Positions 15,879 to 23,521 of a DNA stretch of 38,775 nt are shown piece after piece. This DNA is from Candidatus Equimonas enterica. Lineage in GTDB: Bacteria; Bacteroidota; Bacteroidia; Bacteroidales; Bacteroidaceae. Location: assembly GCA_018066225.1 (NCBI GenBank), contig JAGHRU010000124.1, positions 1 to 38,775 on the forward strand. The letters are read 5' to 3'. Position numbers and translations under genes: made by a program. How positions within the stretch are numbered: the stretch's first letter is position 1; every line of letters begins with the position of its first letter. The notes beneath the pieces were generated by a model that did not search any database, was not told the origin of the DNA, and worked only from the letters and a program-made list of their open reading frames with translations.

Positions 15879-17225
15879 TTACTCATCTTCATTGACAATC
15901 TTGCCGATAACTTTGCTCACTTTCTTGAAGAAGCCACCCACCTTGTTGGGCTTCTTGGGCTTCTCTTCTTCGACAATTTCGGGGACTTTTTCCTCTGTCG
16001 GCATTTCGGTAGAATTATCTGCCGTCGCAGTTTCAACGGTCTTACCTTGGAAGATGTCGCCACTGCCCTTATCCTTGCTACCACCGCAGCAGTTCTCCGT
16101 AGCCGACTCAATCATCGAGAGCACGACATTGTACTCGCCGTTACGGTTGAAGTGGCCGCCCGAGCGTACATTCTGCTTCACTATCTTGACATAGGATACC
16201 TTCTCAAACTTGGTGTATTCCTTGATGGCCTTGTCAATGTTTTTGAGGTTGGCGGCACGGCCTGTGACGATGATGCCGCCGATAAGGTTGTCCTTGCTGC
16301 TACCACTCATCTCTATCTGATGGGCCACATTGCAGAGGATTTCTTCCACGCGTGCTATCACGAGTTCGTAGTATCGCTCCATCTCGATGGTACGACCATC
16401 GCGCAGTGTCAGGGTCTCGCCCTCAGCGATTTCGTCTTCCTGCGGTATGCCATAGCGCAGTTTCAGTTCCTCGGCTTCGGCGGTAGAGATATTGAGTGAC
16501 TCGAGGTCCTTGGTGATGTTCATGCCACCCAGAGGCAAGACAACAAGATGACGCAGCAGATTTTGGCTAAACACAGCCACAGTAGTCGTGGCAGCACCCA
16601 TATCGACAAAGACGCAACCCGATTGTTTCTCCATATCGGAAAGCATCAGTTTGCTCACTTGCAGCGTTGAGAGTTCTATGCCTGCGATGGGAAGATTGGC
16701 TTTGGCGAAGCAGTCGTGGATGCGACGGCGTATCTCGGGCGCACAAATGAGGTTGAGGAATTTGCCTTGCAGGTTGTCGCTCTCCACGCCGATGACATCG
16801 AGCAAACTCTGCGTGCCTACCTTGTATTCCTGCTGCACCACTTGGATGATTTCCTTGTTATCCTTCACCGAGCTGGCATTCTCGCTGACGATGCTGCTGA
16901 TAACGTCGTCCGTTATCTTGTTTTGCTCCGAATAGTTGCGCTCCACGATGTGCTGCACAGAGTGAATACCCATACCGCCGTGGCAGACATAGACCTGCGA
17001 GATGGTTTTATCGAGTTTCTTCTCCATGTCTTCACGCATCATCTGGATGGTGTTGGTCATCTTATCGACATTGAAAATCTTACCCTTGGAGATAAACGGC
17101 GTAGCATCCTTCTCGGCATAACCGAGGACATGAATACTACCGTCGGGGTCCTTGCGACCTGCTGTAGCGACGACTTTCGAACTACCAAGTTCCACAGCGA
17201 ATACGAAATTATCTTCTGCTGGCAT
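15879..17225 (-). CDS. ftsA: Cell division protein FtsA
   Basis: The actin-like ATPase that tethers FtsZ filaments to the membrane. The 448-aa protein starts with FVFAVELGSSKVVATAG (phosphate 1 loop), carries VFVDMGAATTTVAVF (phosphate 2) and GGIIVTGRAANLKNID (adenosine region), and has an SHS2-type insertion near residues 80-160. A low-complexity acidic linker (about 385-425) leads to the amphipathic membrane helix VGGFFKKVSKVIGKIVNE. It lies between ftsQ and ftsZ as in other division clusters. Confidence 0.95.
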   Translation of the reverse strand: MPAEDNFVFAVELGSSKVVATAGRKDPDGSIHVLGYAEKDATPFISKGKIFNVDKMTNTIQMMREDMEKKLDKTISQVYVCHGGMGIHSVQHIVERNYSEQNKITDDVISSIVSENASSVKDNKEIIQVVQQEYKVGTQSLLDVIGVESDNLQGKFLNLICAPEIRRRIHDCFAKANLPIAGIELSTLQVSKLMLSDMEKQSGCVFVDMGAATTTVAVFSQNLLRHLVVLPLGGMNITKDLESLNISTAEAEELKLRYGIPQEDEIAEGETLTLRDGRTIEMERYYELVIARVEEILCNVAHQIEMSGSSKDNLIGGIIVTGRAANLKNIDKAIKEYTKFEKVSYVKIVKQNVRSGGHFNRNGEYNVVLSMIESATENCCGGSKDKGSGDIFQGKTVETATADNSTEMPTEEKVPEIVEEEKPKKPNKVGGFFKKVSKVIGKIVNEDE

Positions 17226-17292
17226 AGTAATGTGGTATTATATTCTTATAGGTGATTGTTTTACGTTGATTGATGTCGGGAGATGCGCGGCT

Positions 17293-18018
17293 TTATTTCT
17301 TACAGATAATCTGGTTTTCATAGGCCACCGATATGCTGGCATAGCGGTTCCATCCCACCGTAGGCAGCACCTTCTCATAGAAGGCACGCAGGTTGCGAAA
17401 CTTCACATCCATCTTCTCGGGCTTGCCCATCTGGATGATATGTCCTCCCACACGAGTCACCACCTCTATGGTGTGGTCGGGATTGACATGTATCTGCTCT
17501 ATCTGGCTGTCCCAGAACGCGTCAAATCGCAGATAGCGACCAATGCCGACCAGCGCACTGGCAGCAAACTTGCGGTCTATGCAGCCCGTAGCCACCACGA
17601 GATCGGCCTCGTAGCCACGCGGCGTCATAGCCACGCCTTGCGCATCGATGTAGTAGTCATCGCCGTTATCGGCCATGATGCGCAGCAAGGGCAGACGCTG
17701 GCTGATGAGCAGGTTGATGGCACCGCCGGGTGTCTTGTAGCAGATGACGTTCTTGACAAAACCATCACGGCGCAGCACTTCCTCGATGTGCTGGCTGCTG
17801 ATAGAGTCCATCATTTTACCCACGGGATAGACCCCTGCCCGCTGCAACATGGCATGCACATCGTCACGGGTGATGAAATTGGCACTCGTGCTGTCCGTAA
17901 TGCTCATATTGACACGGCGACATACCGTCGTGTTGCGCCGCTGGCTGAAATGCACGAAAGCAAAGCCGAGATAGCCAATGAGGGTAAAGAGCAGGAGTAA
18001 CTTAAAGAAAGTCTTCAC
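17293..18018 (-). CDS. ftsQ: Cell division protein FtsQ
   Basis: A bitopic membrane protein that links early and late division proteins through its periplasmic part. One N-terminal transmembrane segment is seen (FFKLLLLFTLIGYLGFAFV), followed by a POTRA-like region (FITRDDVHAMLQRAG, HIEEVLRRDGFVKNV) and the FtsQ beta domain (YYIDAQGVAMTPRG, LVVATGCIDRKFA). It is 241 aa. The start codon is GTG at 18018. Assignment rests on this architecture and on its place between murC and ftsA. Confidence 0.9.
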   Translation of the reverse strand: MKTFFKLLLLFTLIGYLGFAFVHFSQRRNTTVCRRVNMSITDSTSANFITRDDVHAMLQRAGVYPVGKMMDSISSQHIEEVLRRDGFVKNVICYKTPGGAINLLISQRLPLLRIMADNGDDYYIDAQGVAMTPRGYEADLVVATGCIDRKFAASALVGIGRYLRFDAFWDSQIEQIHVNPDHTIEVVTRVGGHIIQMGKPEKMDVKFRNLRAFYEKVLPTVGWNRYASISVAYENQIICKK

Positions 18019-18071
18019 GAGGCGTGGGGAGAGGGTTCAAGTGAGAATATACAGGAGATGTGGGCATCGGG

Positions 18072-19454
18072 CTATGCTTGCTGCTGCGTCATGCGGGCCT
18101 CTATGGCAGAGGTCATGGCAGCGCAGTAGTTGTCGGCATCGCCAGCCCCGATGAGGGCCAACACATCGAAGTCTTCGGCGGCGACCAGGGCCGGCAAGTC
18201 TTCTTTGTGCGCCATACGCTTGGGCATATCAGCGGGGAGCGCATCGTAGATGAGCCTTGCGCTCACCCCCTCAATAGGCTTTTCGCGCGCTGGATAGATA
18301 TCGAGCAGGATGACTTCGTCGAGATCAGCCAGAGCACTGGCGAAATCGCGGTAGAAATCGCGGGTGCGGGTGTAGAGATGGGGCTGGAAGATACCCGTCA
18401 GGCGACGGCCAGTATAGACCTCACGGAGCGAAGAGACCGACTGACGTATCTCGGCAGGATGGTGGGCATAGTCGGAGAGGAAGACGCGCTGCGGGGTCTT
18501 GATTTTGAAATCAAAGCGACGATCCACACCGCCAAAAGTGCGCATGGCACGGCGTATATCGTCGGGCGCAGCCCCGGCCAAGAGAGCGAGTGCCATCGCA
18601 GCAATGCCATTTTCGATATTAACGCTTACGGGCACCCCGAGCTCCACATCGCGGATGGGGGCGCACAGCGGAGAAATGAAATCGAAGACGATGCGTCCGT
18701 CACCGATGCGGATGTTCTCGGCATGGAAGTCGCCCTCCGTACGGCTGTAATCGTAGCGACGCACGCCCGCTTGCAAGCGTTCCTCCACGCGCAGGCCGCG
18801 ATGGATGATGAGTGCGCCGCCACTCTGCACAAGCGATGTGTAGTGAGCGAAACTTTCCAGATAAGCCTCTTCCGTGCCATAGATGTCGAGATGATCGGCA
18901 TCGGCGGAGGTGATGACAGTGGCATAGGGGCGGAGATGATGGAAGGAACGGTCAAACTCATCAGCCTCGATGACGACATAGGGGCTATGGTCGGAGAGCA
19001 GATAGTTGGTGCCATAGTTCTTGGCGATGCCGCCGAGGAAGGCGTTGCAGCCCACGGTGCTCTCATGGAGCAGATGAGCCGCCATAGCCGACGTAGAGGT
19101 CTTGCCGTGGGTACCAGCCACACAGAGGCCGCGCATCTCGCGTGTGAGCATACCGAGGATTTCGGCACGCTTGTGGAGATTGAAGCCGTGCGCTGTCAGC
19201 CACGCTTTCTCCCTGTGGTCGGCGGGAATGGCAGGCGTATAGACCACGAGGGTCTCACGCGGGTCACGGCAGGCCTCGGGGATGAGGTCGGGATTGTCCT
19301 CGAAGTGGAGGAGTGCGCCTTCGGCGATGAGGCGGTCGGTAAGAGCAGAAGGCGTACGGTCGTAGCCTGCCACGACAAGGCCTCGGGAGAGATAGTAGCG
19401 CACAAGGGCACTCATGCCGATGCCACCAGCACCAAGGAAATATACGGCTCGCAT
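18072..19454 (-). CDS. murC: UDP-N-acetylmuramate--L-alanine ligase
   Basis: Adds L-alanine to UDP-MurNAc, the first amino acid of the peptidoglycan stem. The 460-aa protein starts MRAVYFLGAGGIGMSALVRYY (UDP-binding Rossmann fold), has the ATP loop AGTHGKTSTS at residues 113-122, then VIEADEFDRSF, DADHLDIYG and DYAHHPAEIRQS, which are Mur ligase landmarks. The start at 19454 is set by the conserved N-terminus; an in-frame extension upstream overlaps murG and is spurious. It follows murG by 40 nt. Confidence 0.96.
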   Translation of the reverse strand: MRAVYFLGAGGIGMSALVRYYLSRGLVVAGYDRTPSALTDRLIAEGALLHFEDNPDLIPEACRDPRETLVVYTPAIPADHREKAWLTAHGFNLHKRAEILGMLTREMRGLCVAGTHGKTSTSAMAAHLLHESTVGCNAFLGGIAKNYGTNYLLSDHSPYVVIEADEFDRSFHHLRPYATVITSADADHLDIYGTEEAYLESFAHYTSLVQSGGALIIHRGLRVEERLQAGVRRYDYSRTEGDFHAENIRIGDGRIVFDFISPLCAPIRDVELGVPVSVNIENGIAAMALALLAGAAPDDIRRAMRTFGGVDRRFDFKIKTPQRVFLSDYAHHPAEIRQSVSSLREVYTGRRLTGIFQPHLYTRTRDFYRDFASALADLDEVILLDIYPAREKPIEGVSARLIYDALPADMPKRMAHKEDLPALVAAEDFDVLALIGAGDADNYCAAMTSAIEARMTQQQA

Positions 19455-19494
19455 AGGGATATTATAGTTTCGAGAAATGGGAAAGTACGGGAGG

Positions 19495-20631
19495 CTACGG
19501 CCTCTGGCATTGCGCCGCAAGTCGGATAACTTCGTCGGCGATATCGTTCGCAGCATTGGGCTTGGCCAGTTGCACCACATTGGCAGCAAGCGCAGCGAGG
19601 CGTGCGTCGTCGCGCACCAAGGTCTGGGCTTCGGCGATGAGCGTCGCCACGGCATCGCGGTCGGCGATGTGGACGGCCGCCTCTTTCTCCACCAATGCCA
19701 TGGCGTTGTGGGTCTGATGGTCTTCGGCCACATTGGGCGAAGGCACGAGGATAGCAGGCTTGCCGAGCAGGCAGAGTTCGCTGATGCTCGATGCGCCTGC
19801 ACGCGACACCACGAGGTCGGCAGCAGCATAGGCTGCTGGCATATCGGCGATGAAAGCCATCACTTTGAGATTGTCGGGGCAAGGCGTGTCGGCCAAACGC
19901 GAGCGGATGTAGTCGCTGTAATACTTGCCTGTCTGCCACACGAATTGCACATCGGGCTGCGCAGCGATGGCAGGCAAGGCTTTCAGCACACTCTCGTTGA
20001 GGGTACGCGCACCGAGGCTACCGCCGATGATGAGCACGATGCGGCGCTGCGGGTCGAGGCCGAAGGTCTGTGCCGCAGCCTCGCGCGATGGCGCACCTTC
20101 TATGAGGTTTTGGCGCACGGGATTGCCCGTGAGCATGATACGGTCAGCGGGGAAGAAACGCTGCATGTTGTCGTAGGCCACGCAGATGCGCTGGGCGCGT
20201 GAGGCAAGTTTGCGGTTGGTGACGCCAGCAAAACTATTTTGCTCTTGCAGCAGCGTCGGGATGCCCATACGGCCTGCGGCGTCGAGGGTCGCCGCACTCA
20301 CATAGCCGCCTACGCCCACTGCCACATCGGGGCGGAAGTCACGCACGATGCGGCGAGCGCGGAAGAGGCTGACGATATACTTGTAGCCCACACGGACATT
20401 GTGCCAGTTGAAGCGGTGAAACTTGCGGCTCATACCTTCGTTGAGCGGCAATGGGAGTATGCGGTAGCCAGCAGCGGGGACGCGCTGCATCTCCATGCGG
20501 CCTTCTGCACCGACAAAGAGGATGTCGGCATCGGGGCGCTTGGCCTTGATGGCATTGGCGATGCTGACGGCGGGGAAGATATGTCCGCCCGTACCACCGC
20601 CACTGATGATGACCTTCAAATTATTGCTCAT
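19495..20631 (-). CDS. murG: Undecaprenyl-PP-MurNAc-pentapeptide GlcNAc transferase MurG
   Basis: Makes lipid II from lipid I on the inner face of the membrane. The 378-aa GT-B enzyme has the N-terminal loop SGGGTGGHIFPA, the VGVGGYVSA motif, QEQNSFAGVTNR, IIGGSLGARTLNE, and the UDP-GlcNAc site SRAGASSISELCLLGKPAILVP followed by DHQTHNA. It is the first gene of this division/wall cluster here and has its own -7 box. ftsW and the earlier mur genes, often found upstream, are absent. Confidence 0.96.
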   Translation of the reverse strand: MSNNLKVIISGGGTGGHIFPAVSIANAIKAKRPDADILFVGAEGRMEMQRVPAAGYRILPLPLNEGMSRKFHRFNWHNVRVGYKYIVSLFRARRIVRDFRPDVAVGVGGYVSAATLDAAGRMGIPTLLQEQNSFAGVTNRKLASRAQRICVAYDNMQRFFPADRIMLTGNPVRQNLIEGAPSREAAAQTFGLDPQRRIVLIIGGSLGARTLNESVLKALPAIAAQPDVQFVWQTGKYYSDYIRSRLADTPCPDNLKVMAFIADMPAAYAAADLVVSRAGASSISELCLLGKPAILVPSPNVAEDHQTHNAMALVEKEAAVHIADRDAVATLIAEAQTLVRDDARLAALAANVVQLAKPNAANDIADEVIRLAAQCQRP

Positions 20632-20679
20632 ATATACGCACTTAAAGCCCCGTTGTGGGGGGCGTTGTTGTGTAGTCTC

Positions 20680-20688
20680 GCAAAATTA
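20680..20688 (-). promoter_or_regulatory. Promoter -7 box of murG cluster
   Basis: Minus strand TAATTTTGC fits TAnnTTTG and gives a leader of about 40 nt containing a small GCCCC/GGGGC hairpin. The -33 region shows only CTTTTTCC, so the upstream element is weak. Confidence 0.55.
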
Positions 20689-20780
20689 AGCATAATTTTC
20701 GGAAAAAGTCGTACCTACGGCCTATTTTTTCAAAAAAAATGTGCTTTCTACCTATTTTTCATCTCTCGGGTTGGCCGAGC

Positions 20781-21419
20781 CTATGTCTCGTCCGCCATTT
20801 TCTCCACCTCGGCTGCCACTTCGCCCAGCGAGGCATACCACGCCGCGCCGAAGCGGCGCGTCAGCGGCTCGCGCAGGAACTGCCAGACCTTGATGCCGCG
20901 CTCACGGCCACAGGCGACGGCACTCTGGCAGACCGCCCAGCGGTTGTAGTTGAGCCCTACCGTACCGTTGGCAAAACGCTTCTCACGCACGGGGTAGAGG
21001 AAGCAGGACATGGGCTTGGGACAATGGTCGAACTGCGGCAGACGGCCTTCGCGCCACGCCTTCTCTATGGCGCAGAGACAGACGGGGGAGGCATCGCTGG
21101 CCTGCTCGGGCAGACGGGCATAGCAGGTGAAGCAGCAGTCCTTGCCATCAACGATGCTGGTGACAAGGTCGCCCTCACGATCGATGTAGGCCACGCCCTG
21201 GCGGTTGAGCACGCCACGGGCACGCACCGCGAGGTCGTCCCACACCGTAGGCATCACCTCCTCTATCTCCGCGATTTCCTCGGGCGTAACAGGCGCACCA
21301 GCATCGCCTTCCACGCAGCACATACCCCCACAGCGCGTGAGGTCGCAGCAAAAGTATTCGGTCAGTATGTCGGGCGAGATGAGGACATCGCCCACTTGGA
21401 GTATGGGGAGTACGGACAT
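20781..21419 (-). CDS. DUF3109-type cysteine-rich protein
   Basis: A 212-aa soluble protein rich in cysteines: FCCDLTRCGGMCC near the N-terminus, then CCFTCYARL, VCLCAIEKAW and CPKPMSCFLYPV. This pattern is that of the DUF3109/YkgJ-like putative zinc- or iron-binding family that is widespread in Bacteroidetes. The metal and function are unknown. It sits between murG and a tiny membrane protein, all in the same direction, but its own promoter is not obvious. Confidence 0.85.
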   Translation of the reverse strand: MSVLPILQVGDVLISPDILTEYFCCDLTRCGGMCCVEGDAGAPVTPEEIAEIEEVMPTVWDDLAVRARGVLNRQGVAYIDREGDLVTSIVDGKDCCFTCYARLPEQASDASPVCLCAIEKAWREGRLPQFDHCPKPMSCFLYPVREKRFANGTVGLNYNRWAVCQSAVACGRERGIKVWQFLREPLTRRFGAAWYASLGEVAAEVEKMADET

Positions 21420-21437
21420 AATGATATAAGATAGTGG

Positions 21438-21689
21438 TCAGGAGCGAGCGTGATAGCACGCCAGAAACGCCCAAGCCAAGAAGAGGAAAAACACAAGCAG
21501 CGAGCTGCTGCTGACCATCAGACACAAAGTGACAACGCAGCAAGCGTGGGTCAGACGCAGCGCGCGCATCGGGCTGACGGGCTCTTCTATCAAATCGCTA
21601 TACAGAGCAGCGAGGCTAACGAGCCATGGCGCAGCGACAAGACGCTCACGAAGGTTGAGGCAACGGCGGAGGGTAGTTTGAGTAGTCAT
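21438..21689 (-). CDS. Putative small membrane protein
   Basis: An 83-aa frame with a basic N-terminus (MTTQTTLRRCLNLRERLVAA) and a long hydrophobic stretch near the C-terminus (ACCVVTLCLMVSSSSLLVFF and following residues), so one or two membrane spans are likely. The start at 21689 is preferred because a promoter-like box ends at 21717 and would place the transcript start about 20 nt upstream; an earlier start at 21713 would fall on the expected transcript start. No family is recognised and it could be a chance frame. Confidence 0.45.
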   Translation of the reverse strand: MTTQTTLRRCLNLRERLVAAPWLVSLAALYSDLIEEPVSPMRALRLTHACCVVTLCLMVSSSSLLVFFLFLAWAFLACYHARS

Positions 21690-21716
21690 AGCGTAAATTT
21701 TTATTAGTTTCACGCT

Positions 21717-21725
21717 GCAAAGTTG
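21717..21725 (-). promoter_or_regulatory. Promoter-like -7 box for the small membrane protein
   Basis: Minus strand CAACTTTGC is 7 of 8 to the -7 consensus. A perfect 9-1-9 palindrome (21735-21753) lies just upstream where an activator or repressor could bind. Confidence 0.4.
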
Positions 21726-21734
21726 CGACTATTC

Positions 21735-21753
21735 TGTGACAGCGGCTGTCACA
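21735..21753. promoter_or_regulatory. Perfect palindrome TGTGACAGC-G-GCTGTCACA
   Basis: A 9-1-9 inverted repeat between the end of ybeY and the small membrane protein gene, about 10 bp upstream of a -7-like box. It is not followed by a T-run, so an operator is somewhat more likely than a terminator. The outer TGTGA/TCACA halves resemble CRP half-sites but the spacing is 9, not 6. Confidence 0.45.
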
Positions 21754-21812
21754 ACCGCGTCTCGGTGTGTTAAAATATGTTATAATTACGCTTTTTCGGC
21801 ATTTTCGGCGCG

Positions 21813-22238
21813 TCAGTGGCGCAAAGCCGGTGCTGTCAGCAGGGCTTTGTCCTCGGCAGCAGCCATGATGGCACGCTCACCGGGGCCTTTGTCGTTGATG
21901 CCGCAGAGGTGGAGGATGCCGTGGATGATGACGCGACGGAGTTCGTCGTCATACGTCTTGCCGTACTGCTCAGCGTTGCTCCTCACGGTGTCGAGGCTGA
22001 TGAAGAGGTCGCCACTGATAAGGTCGTCTTCGCAGTAATCGAAGGTGATGATATCGGTATAGTAATCGTGCTGCAAGTAGGTGCGATTGACGTCGAGGAT
22101 TTTGGCGTCATCGCAGAAGATATAAGCGATGTCGCCCACCCGCTTGCCGTAGGAAGCCGCGACGGCACGCACCCACGCGCTCACCGCACGACGCGGCAGC
22201 GAAGGCACGCGGACATTGACGGCGTTGTAGGAAATCAT
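21813..22238 (-). CDS. ybeY: Endoribonuclease YbeY
   Basis: A metal-dependent endoribonuclease used in 16S rRNA maturation and ribosome quality control. The 141-aa protein has VNRTYLQHDYYTDIITFDY, SGDLFISLDTV and the metal site RRVIIHGILHLCGINDKGPGE. The first two histidines of the HGxLHLxGyDH motif are present, but the third position is Lys, a variant I believe is common in this phylum. The start at 22238 (MISYNAVNVRVP) is preferred over an in-frame extension to 22322, which would cross the repeat array. Confidence 0.92.
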   Translation of the reverse strand: MISYNAVNVRVPSLPRRAVSAWVRAVAASYGKRVGDIAYIFCDDAKILDVNRTYLQHDYYTDIITFDYCEDDLISGDLFISLDTVRSNAEQYGKTYDDELRRVIIHGILHLCGINDKGPGERAIMAAAEDKALLTAPALRH

Positions 22239-22294
22239 AGGAGAAGTTTTGTGGCGTTGTAAATACTTGAAAATAAGATTCGTAGGACGGCTTT

Positions 22295-22358
22295 CACGAC
22301 AAGGGCAGACCGTGCAAACCATCTGCGCAGACCGTGCGAACTATCTGCGCAGATAGTT
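22295..22358. repeat. 22-bp-period palindrome array, copy 3
   Basis: Three units: CACGACAAGGGCAGACCGTG (22295-22314), AACCATCTGCGCAGACCGTG (22317-22336) and AACTATCTGCGCAGATAGTT (22339-22358). The last is a perfect 20-bp palindrome; centres are exactly 22 bp apart. The array fills much of the gap between the ruvB stop and the ybeY start. Confidence 0.85.
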
Positions 22359-22387
22359 TTGCGTGCTTCACCAGAGCGTGGCGCGCG

Positions 22388-23437
22388 CTATTGCACATCC
22401 CAGAAAGTGGCCTGCCCCGTCTCGCCGCTGCCGCCGTAGGGATTGCGGCCAAGGTGTCGGTAAGCCAGTTCGGTGACTTCGCGGCCTCGGGGCGTGCGGC
22501 GTATGAAGCCCTGCTGGATGAGGAAGGGCTCATAGACCTCCTCCACCGTACCCGCATCTTCGCCGATGGCCGTAGCGATGGTCGTAACACCGACAGGGCC
22601 ACCCTTAAACTTATCGATGATGGTGAGCAGGAGTTTGTTGTCTATTTCGTCCAGCCCGTAGCGGTCGATGTTGAGGGCTTCGAGGGCGTAGCGCGCGATG
22701 TCGAGATCCACGCTACCGTTGCCCTTGACCTGCGCAAAGTCGCGCACACGGCGCAAGAGGGCTTTGGCGATACGCGGCGTACCGCGTGAGCGACGCGCTA
22801 TCTCGCCCGCAGCATGGGCATCGATGGCGACGCCAAGGATGCGCGCCGAGCGCTCCACGATGGTCTGCAAGGTGTCAGCATCGTAGTATTCGAGGTGCAT
22901 ATTGATGCCGAAACGCGCACGCAGCGGCGCGGTCAGCAGACCAGAGCGCGTCGTCGCCCCCACGAGGGTGAAAGGCGCAAGGTCTATCTGTATGCTACGC
23001 GCAGCAGGGCCTTTGTCGATCATGATGTCGATGCGATAGTCCTCCATGGCCGAGTAGAGATATTCCTCCACCACGGGCGAGAGGCGGTGTATCTCGTCGA
23101 TGAAGAGCACGTCGTTCTTCTCGAGGCTGGTCAGCAAGCCAGCAAGGTCGCCGGGCTTGTCGAGCACAGGGCCCGAAGTGAGTTTGAAGCCCACGCCGAG
23201 TTCGTTGGCGATGATGTTGGAGAGCGTTGTCTTACCCAGTCCGGGAGGGCCGTGGAGCAAGGTGTGGTCAAGGGGCTCACCACGCAGACGCGCTGCCTCG
23301 ACGAAGACACGCAGGTTTTCGACCACCTTATGCTGCCCCGTGAAGTCGCCGAAAGAGAGCGGGCGCAACGCATTCTCCACATCACGCTCACGGGCGGAGG
23401 GCGCTTGCTGCTGGCTGCGAATGTCAAAGGTATCCAT
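22388..23437 (-). CDS. ruvB: Holliday junction helicase subunit RuvB
   Basis: The AAA+ motor that drives branch migration with RuvA. The 349-aa protein shows the RuvB N-terminal [19 protein letters not shown], Walker A GPPGLGKT (63-70), Walker B LFIDEIH (111-117), sensor-type [18 protein letters not shown], the arginine-finger region and the winged-helix domain ending [18 protein letters not shown]. It starts just after the terminator of the M16 peptidase gene. ruvA and ruvC are not in the window. Confidence 0.97.
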   Translation of the reverse strand: MDTFDIRSQQQAPSARERDVENALRPLSFGDFTGQHKVVENLRVFVEAARLRGEPLDHTLLHGPPGLGKTTLSNIIANELGVGFKLTSGPVLDKPGDLAGLLTSLEKNDVLFIDEIHRLSPVVEEYLYSAMEDYRIDIMIDKGPAARSIQIDLAPFTLVGATTRSGLLTAPLRARFGINMHLEYYDADTLQTIVERSARILGVAIDAHAAGEIARRSRGTPRIAKALLRRVRDFAQVKGNGSVDLDIARYALEALNIDRYGLDEIDNKLLLTIIDKFKGGPVGVTTIATAIGEDAGTVEEVYEPFLIQQGFIRRTPRGREVTELAYRHLGRNPYGGSGETGQATFWDVQ

Positions 23438-23459
23438 AACTTGTCAGTCGTAAATTACT

Positions 23460-23497
23460 AAAAACCTCCCCCCACGAGTATGGCTCACAGGGGGAGG
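23460..23497 (-). terminator. Terminator of the M16 peptidase gene
   Basis: An 8-bp stem CCTCCCCC/GGGGGAGG (23465-23472 with 23490-23497) with a 17-nt loop, followed on the minus strand by T5. It separates the M16 peptidase from ruvB. Confidence 0.85.
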
Positions 23498-23521
23498 CGT
23501 ATGTGTGTCGGTGCTCAGGAC

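Noticed and set aside
21735-21753. A CRP-type binding site.
   Set aside because: The TGTGA and TCACA halves are 9 bp apart rather than 6, and no CRP-like gene is present here.
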